From Nipponacmea schrenckii (lineage: Eukaryota > Mollusca > Gastropoda > Lottiidae): a stretch of 64,000 nt of DNA. Of this stretch, positions 59,909 to 64,000 are shown piece after piece (position 1 is the first letter of the stretch; every line of letters begins with the position of its first letter). Under the pieces are notes generated by a model. That model saw only the letters and a program-made list of their open reading frames with translations. It had not been told where the DNA came from and made no database searches. A program made the translations under genes and the position numbers. The stretch covers positions 1,860,001-1,924,000 of the forward strand of contig JAUJPP010000007.1 in assembly GCA_030562195.1 (NCBI GenBank). The letters are read 5' to 3'.

Positions 59909-59911
59909 TGA

Positions 59912-60298
59912 TTAGATGAAATCAGCCAAGCGTGGTGCTTTGTACATAGTCAAGGCAAATCAATCGAGTTGGCATGTTTTCCGTCTCCTGTCGACATACA
60001 AGGGAACGAAATTGCATGATCACTAAAGGCATTAGATCGACATGTGAAGCAACTTTCATATAGATGCTGACTCATTCTGCTTCCGATTAAACGATAGAAT
60101 CAGTGGTGCTTTTACACAACCCCGATCGGCAGATCTGTCGATCGGTTGGCCTTCTGAGAATGATGGGTAAGGTATGAAACCACAGATACGAACTAAAGCT
60201 ATGTTCTTGTGGTGAAGCTGGCACCGCCGAGCATCTGTTAATTCACTGTGGGCAACTAAGGCATCGATATATTGAAAAAAAGTTAAGCCGTCGGAATG
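59912..60298 (+). pseudogene. LINE relic, right part: RNase H and C-terminal Cys motif
   Basis: SQAWCFVHSQGKSIELA-type reading, then FPSPVDIQGNEIA (RNase H W-I-P-S-H-V-G-I-x-G-N-E-x-A-D block) and TKLCSCGEAGTAEHLLIHCG (C-x-C-G-x-x-x-T-x-x-H-L-L-x-x-C block that ends many LINE ORF2 proteins). Stops interrupt it. It ends abruptly at the 28S junction without a 3' UTR. Confidence 0.68.
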
Positions 60299-60997
60299 TC
60301 AAGGACCGTCGAGTCGTAGCCGAACAGGCCCCCGCTGGAGCCGGCTTTGCGGATAAAGTTGATTGCTCTCGCTCCCTATCTCCGGCAGAACCGCTTCCAG
60401 GGTCAGCGAGCGCACCTCAAAAAGAAAAGTTAACTCTTCTCGACTCTCCCGACGGTGTATCCGACCTTCTTTGCGTCGCCGCTTGTGCTCCGCCTTCGGG
60501 TACGGGAATCCTAACCCGTTTCCCTTTCGGCCCGTGCATTGAGTGAGACAATTTAACATGAAAGAAAAAGAACGTCCCGCTTCTCCCAGGCCTTAGGACC
60601 GACTAACCCGCGGCCGATCGAAGGAGCAACGCGGAACCCTTCTCCACTTCGGCCTTCGAGGTTCTCGCTCGAATATTTGCTACTACCACCAAGATCGGCA
60701 CCCGCTTCGTCTCCTACTCGTCTCGGCTTCGGTCAGTCTCTACCGACAGGCCGGAAGATATTGCCGAGACGGCCGGGTGTAGGCTGCACGCTACAGCGCC
60801 ATCCATTTTCAGGGCCCACCAATTCGGCAGGTGAGTTGTTACACACTCCTTGGCGGGTACCGACTTCCATGGTCACCGTCCTGCTGTCTTTACCGATGGA
60901 CGCCTTTTGTGGGTTCTGCTGAGCGTGACGATCGGGCGCCTTAACCCGGCGTTTGGTTCATCCCACAGCGCCAGTTCTTCTTACTAAAAGTGGCCCA
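60299..60997 (-). rRNA. partial 28S (large-subunit) rRNA fragment
   Basis: The minus strand reads as metazoan 28S: GGGCCACTTTT, AAGAACTGGCGCTGTGGGAT, GCCGGGTTAAGGCGCCCG, GTGTGTAACAACTCACCTGC, CTGAAAATGGATGGCGCTG, TTGGTGGTAGTAGCAAATAT, GAAGTGGAGAAGGGTTCC, ending TCGACGGTCCTTGA. About 700 bases of an internal section, truncated on both sides, with some expansion segments shortened; local GC is far above the surroundings. A dispersed pseudogene copy, not part of an rDNA unit. Protein frames here are shadows. Confidence 0.93.
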
Positions 60998-62356
60998 TTC
61001 AGTATGAGTTATTACCCTTGAATGGCTCGTAAACACTCTACAATGTGCAATTCTTGACCGATTTTGATGAAAATTGGTGTGAAAGTGTGTTATAAGTCAA
61101 CCCTATTGAAAATCAGTGAAATCGAAAAATATTTGAGTTATTGCCCTTGTTCTTGAAAACGTGTTCAATTTTAGCTTGTAAACACTCTAGAAAGAACAAT
61201 TCTTAATGGATTTTGATGGAACTTGGCTGGAGTATTTGTTCTTACACAAGGATTAACCCTATTGAAAATCAAATAAATCGAAATATATTTAGTGTTAGTT
61301 ATTGCCATTGTTTTTTAAAACGCGTTCAACTTTTTGGCTTATAAACACTCTGGAAGACACAATTCATGACCAATTTTGACAAAACTCGCTGAACTTGCTT
61401 GATACCACCCAGGGATGAGCCCTATTGAAAATTAAAAATATCAAAATATATCTAATATGAATTATTGCACTTGTTCTTTAAAACGTGTTTGAATTTTAGC
61501 TTGTAAACACTCTTGAAAGAACAATTCTTAATGGATTTTGATGGAACTTGGCTGGAGTATTTGTTCTTACACAAGGATTAACCCTATTGAAAATCAAATA
61601 AATCGAAATATATTTAGTGTTAGTTATTGCCATTGTTTTTTAAAACGCGTTCAACTTTTTGGCTTATAAACACTCTGGAAGACACAATTCATGACCAATT
61701 TTGACAAAACTCGCTGAACTTGTTTGATACCACCCAGGGATGAGCCCTATTGAAAATTAAAAATATCAAAATATATCTAATATGAATTATTGCACATGTT
61801 CTTTAAAACGTGTTTGAATTTAATCTCGTAAACACTCTACATGTAACAATTCTTGACGGTTGATGAAACTTGCTGCGAGAATGTGTTATAACTCAAGGAT
61901 GAACCCAATTGAAAATCAGAGAAATCGAAAAATATTTAGTACGAATATATTCTTGTTCTTGAAAACGTGTTCAAACACCATTTTTTTTTAACCCTATTGA
62001 AAATCAGATAAATATTTAGTGTCAGTTATTGCCCTTGTTTTTGAAAATACTTTCAACTTTTGGGTTGTAAACTCTACACATTCATTTTTTGACAAAATTC
62101 ACTGAAATTGTACATATCACCCAAGGATGAGCCCTATTAAAAATATCAAAATATAATAAAGGGTGAACCCTATTGCAAATCATAAAAAATACCGAAAAAT
62201 ATTAAATGCGTTGTCATTGTACAATTCTTGACAAATTATAATGAAACTAGACAACCTAGGAAAAAAGTCTATGACGGAAGTTTGAATATTTCATTCCGCT
62301 ATTTTATTCATAATCAATGCTGGGCGTATATTACCTTGACTGGCAAGCCATCTTTA
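60998..62356 (+). mobile_element. core-repeat element, + orientation, 5'-truncated
   Basis: Starts inside a core repeat directly at the 28S junction. About eight ~165 bp units follow; two consecutive two-unit blocks (61150-61490 and 61500-61820) are almost identical, a recent ~345 bp duplication. Ends GGGCGTATATTACCTTGACT and CATCTTTA. Confidence 0.82.
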
Positions 62357-62399
62357 AAAACAATAGTTATCACAACGAATTTAATAGTTCATCCGACAT

Positions 62400-62830
62400 T
62401 TACATGAATCAATCTCAGTATATTACAAAAGGAACAGGGCAATAACTCATAGTAAATAATCTTCAATTGGTTTGATTTTCAATGTGGTTTATCCCTGAGT
62501 GAATACAAACACTCACGCCAAATTTCATTATAAAACAGCTCTCTTTCGTGTCTCATAGAATTTAAGAACAAAGGCAGACGCGTTTTCTAGAACAAGGGCA
62601 ATTCATATTAAATACTTTTGTTGGTCTAATTTTCAATAGGATTCATCCTTGGGTTATATTGAACGCTCAAACCAGGTTTCGGCAAAATCCATCAAGAAAC
62701 CAGCTCTCAATCGTATCCACAAAGAATTCAAAAACAAGGGCAAAAACTCATAGTAATTTTTTTTTGTTTGGTATGATTTTCAATAGGGTTTATCTTTGAG
62801 TGATAACAATCACTCACACCAAATGAAATA
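62400..62830 (-). mobile_element. core-repeat element fragment, minus orientation
   Basis: Three ~160 bp units (AACAGGGCAATAACTCATA, TTCAATAGG, CACACCAAAT) with GAGCTGGTTTC-type word inverted, the subtype seen at 34420. Confidence 0.65.
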
Positions 62831-63560
62831 AAACATTAGATATCATATTTTGATTTAGAAAGTCACAATTAATTCTGAAATGTAATTGGCAAAATTTCTT
62901 GAGCAGTAACAGGATTTATCACTACAGATGTACTAGAACTATATATCACACTATCGTCCATAGGATTATATTTCACAAGTAATCCTCATCTTGTTCAGCC
63001 TACTATTGTGAAATTTTTATATGTTTGAAAAGATATCAAAGTCAAGGTTGGCCAGATTCAAGGTTGGTTGACTCGAGTCAAGGCTGGTTGGTTTAATTTT
63101 TAGTGAAAATAATCGATATCTAAATACCAACTGACTGGTGTTGTGCGTTAATTGTTTTGTATAATCGGTTGATAGCAGCCACATTTATTTAATAAATAAT
63201 ACAGCGGATTGTTGTAAACTTTGCGGTCCAAAGGCGGATAAACAATCTCAATATTTTCTTTAATAAAAAATTTCAGTCAAGTTACAGCATGGAAGCTTGA
63301 AATAGGAAAGAGAATGAAATTCATTCTGAAAATTTTAATATCAAACCCTAATTCAATTAGGAATTATTTTGAGTTTACATATCAAATAAAATTTTAAAGA
63401 TAACTTTTAAACATGCACGGATTTGCCGTTATCGCAAATAGAATATATGGGCTCCGGAGTTACCTAGCAATAGTGTGAAGTAGAATTGCCCTTTTAATTA
63501 TTCTTTGGGGAATTTAATTTCTCTCTAATTTCATCCTTTAATTCATCGTGCTATCTGCAA
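62831..63560. other. unassigned spacer
   Basis: No gene or element recognised; a short GTCAAGGTTGG direct repeat occurs three times near 63043-63090. Confidence 0.4.
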
Positions 63561-63697
63561 TTGTGATACTTTTCGGCTAGAGAAAACAAACTGACAATTA
63601 TATTGCAATTTGGGCGATCTTTTGTTTAAAATACAACAGATCGCCCAAATTGCAATTTAATTGTCAGTTTGTTTTCTCTAGCCGAAAAGTATCACAA
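63561..63697. repeat. 137-base hairpin with ~58-base arms
   Basis: TTGTGATACTTTTCGGCTAG on the left, its inverse on the right, and GGGCGATCT / AGATCGCCC around a 17-base loop. One or two mismatches only. MITE-like snapback or foldback artefact. Confidence 0.93.
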
Positions 63698-64000
63698 TAT
63701 TTTCGATTTCTAATAACCGCAAGTCATATTTCTAAGTTAAATTAATTAATAATAAAGTTATTACAACAGCTTTAAAAAAATAAAACAATGAATGATATTG
63801 AAAGAAAGAGTTGTTTTTTTACTGGGTCATCCAATATTATATGGGTTGATATTGATCACACAGCTCCACACACAACACTGTATAGAGCATGTCTTATCAC
63901 AATGTATTATCAGAATATTTGGATTCACTGTAATATATTTGATATTATTGTTAACACATTTAATACTATATTCATTAGCCAAATCTGACAAAACTATAGG
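63698..64000. other. window end, unassigned
   Basis: An open frame 63788-63988 (66 codons) is unrecognised and AT-rich. It could be part of an exon running past the window but nothing supports that. Confidence 0.3.

Noticed and set aside
60299..60922. Frames of 81-86 codons with high GC
   Set aside because: Shadows of the reverse-strand 28S rRNA fragment.

Overview
The window is eukaryotic, intron-rich, AT-rich DNA, almost certainly from a marine invertebrate and most likely a mollusc. The grounds are GT-AG introns, two metazoan membrane-protein genes, and dozens of short mobile elements of the kind common in bivalve and gastropod genomes, some with a (GGAC)n/(GTCC)n microsatellite beside about 150-165 bp core repeats. 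There is no bacterial-style operon, CRISPR array or phage. A 500-base N gap lies at 52626-53125.

Only two genes have convincing exon structures, both on the + strand. (1) An SLC23/nucleobase-ascorbate transporter gene: its last eight coding exons (5603-11493, about 467 residues) are present and its first exons are not seen. Its signature motif is unusual, with Ser-Cys where Pro/Glu/Gln-Asn is normal. (2) A TAPT1 orthologue in eleven coding exons (30802-38047, about 572 residues, close to the vertebrate length). I see no functional link between them.

The rest is layered repeats. 1-5600: a diverged CCGGAAGT-type family, a 0.7 kb tandem duplication, a tRNA-derived SINE, MITEs and a large (TTA)n microsatellite. 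11.5-30 kb: TTAA-flanked MITEs, foldback elements, a LINE reverse-transcriptase relic (18.3-19.5 kb, minus), short-unit arrays and core-repeat elements. The TAPT1 introns hold a foldback element, a core-repeat element and a Penelope-like retroelement relic with a GIY-YIG region and a complete-looking hammerhead ribozyme. 39.9-56.6 kb: core-repeat elements in both orientations, a composite whose arms are arrays of GTGCCTAAATGA, and a large duplication across the gap whose second copy looks like a recombination product lacking about 4 kb. 56.6-61 kb: a LINE relic broken by a 2.35 kb element with about 200 bp terminal inverted repeats, then a reverse-strand 28S rRNA fragment.

The best candidate for an under-described system is that inverted-repeat element (57555-59908). 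It carries a decayed copy of an uncharacterised ORF family, multi-copy in invertebrates and fish, with an H-G-x-S-G-x-D-T segment and a Cys-rich, acidic C-terminus. This suggests the family is (or was) the cargo or transposase of a DNA transposon. All family assignments are from reading the sequence and memory; no search was run.
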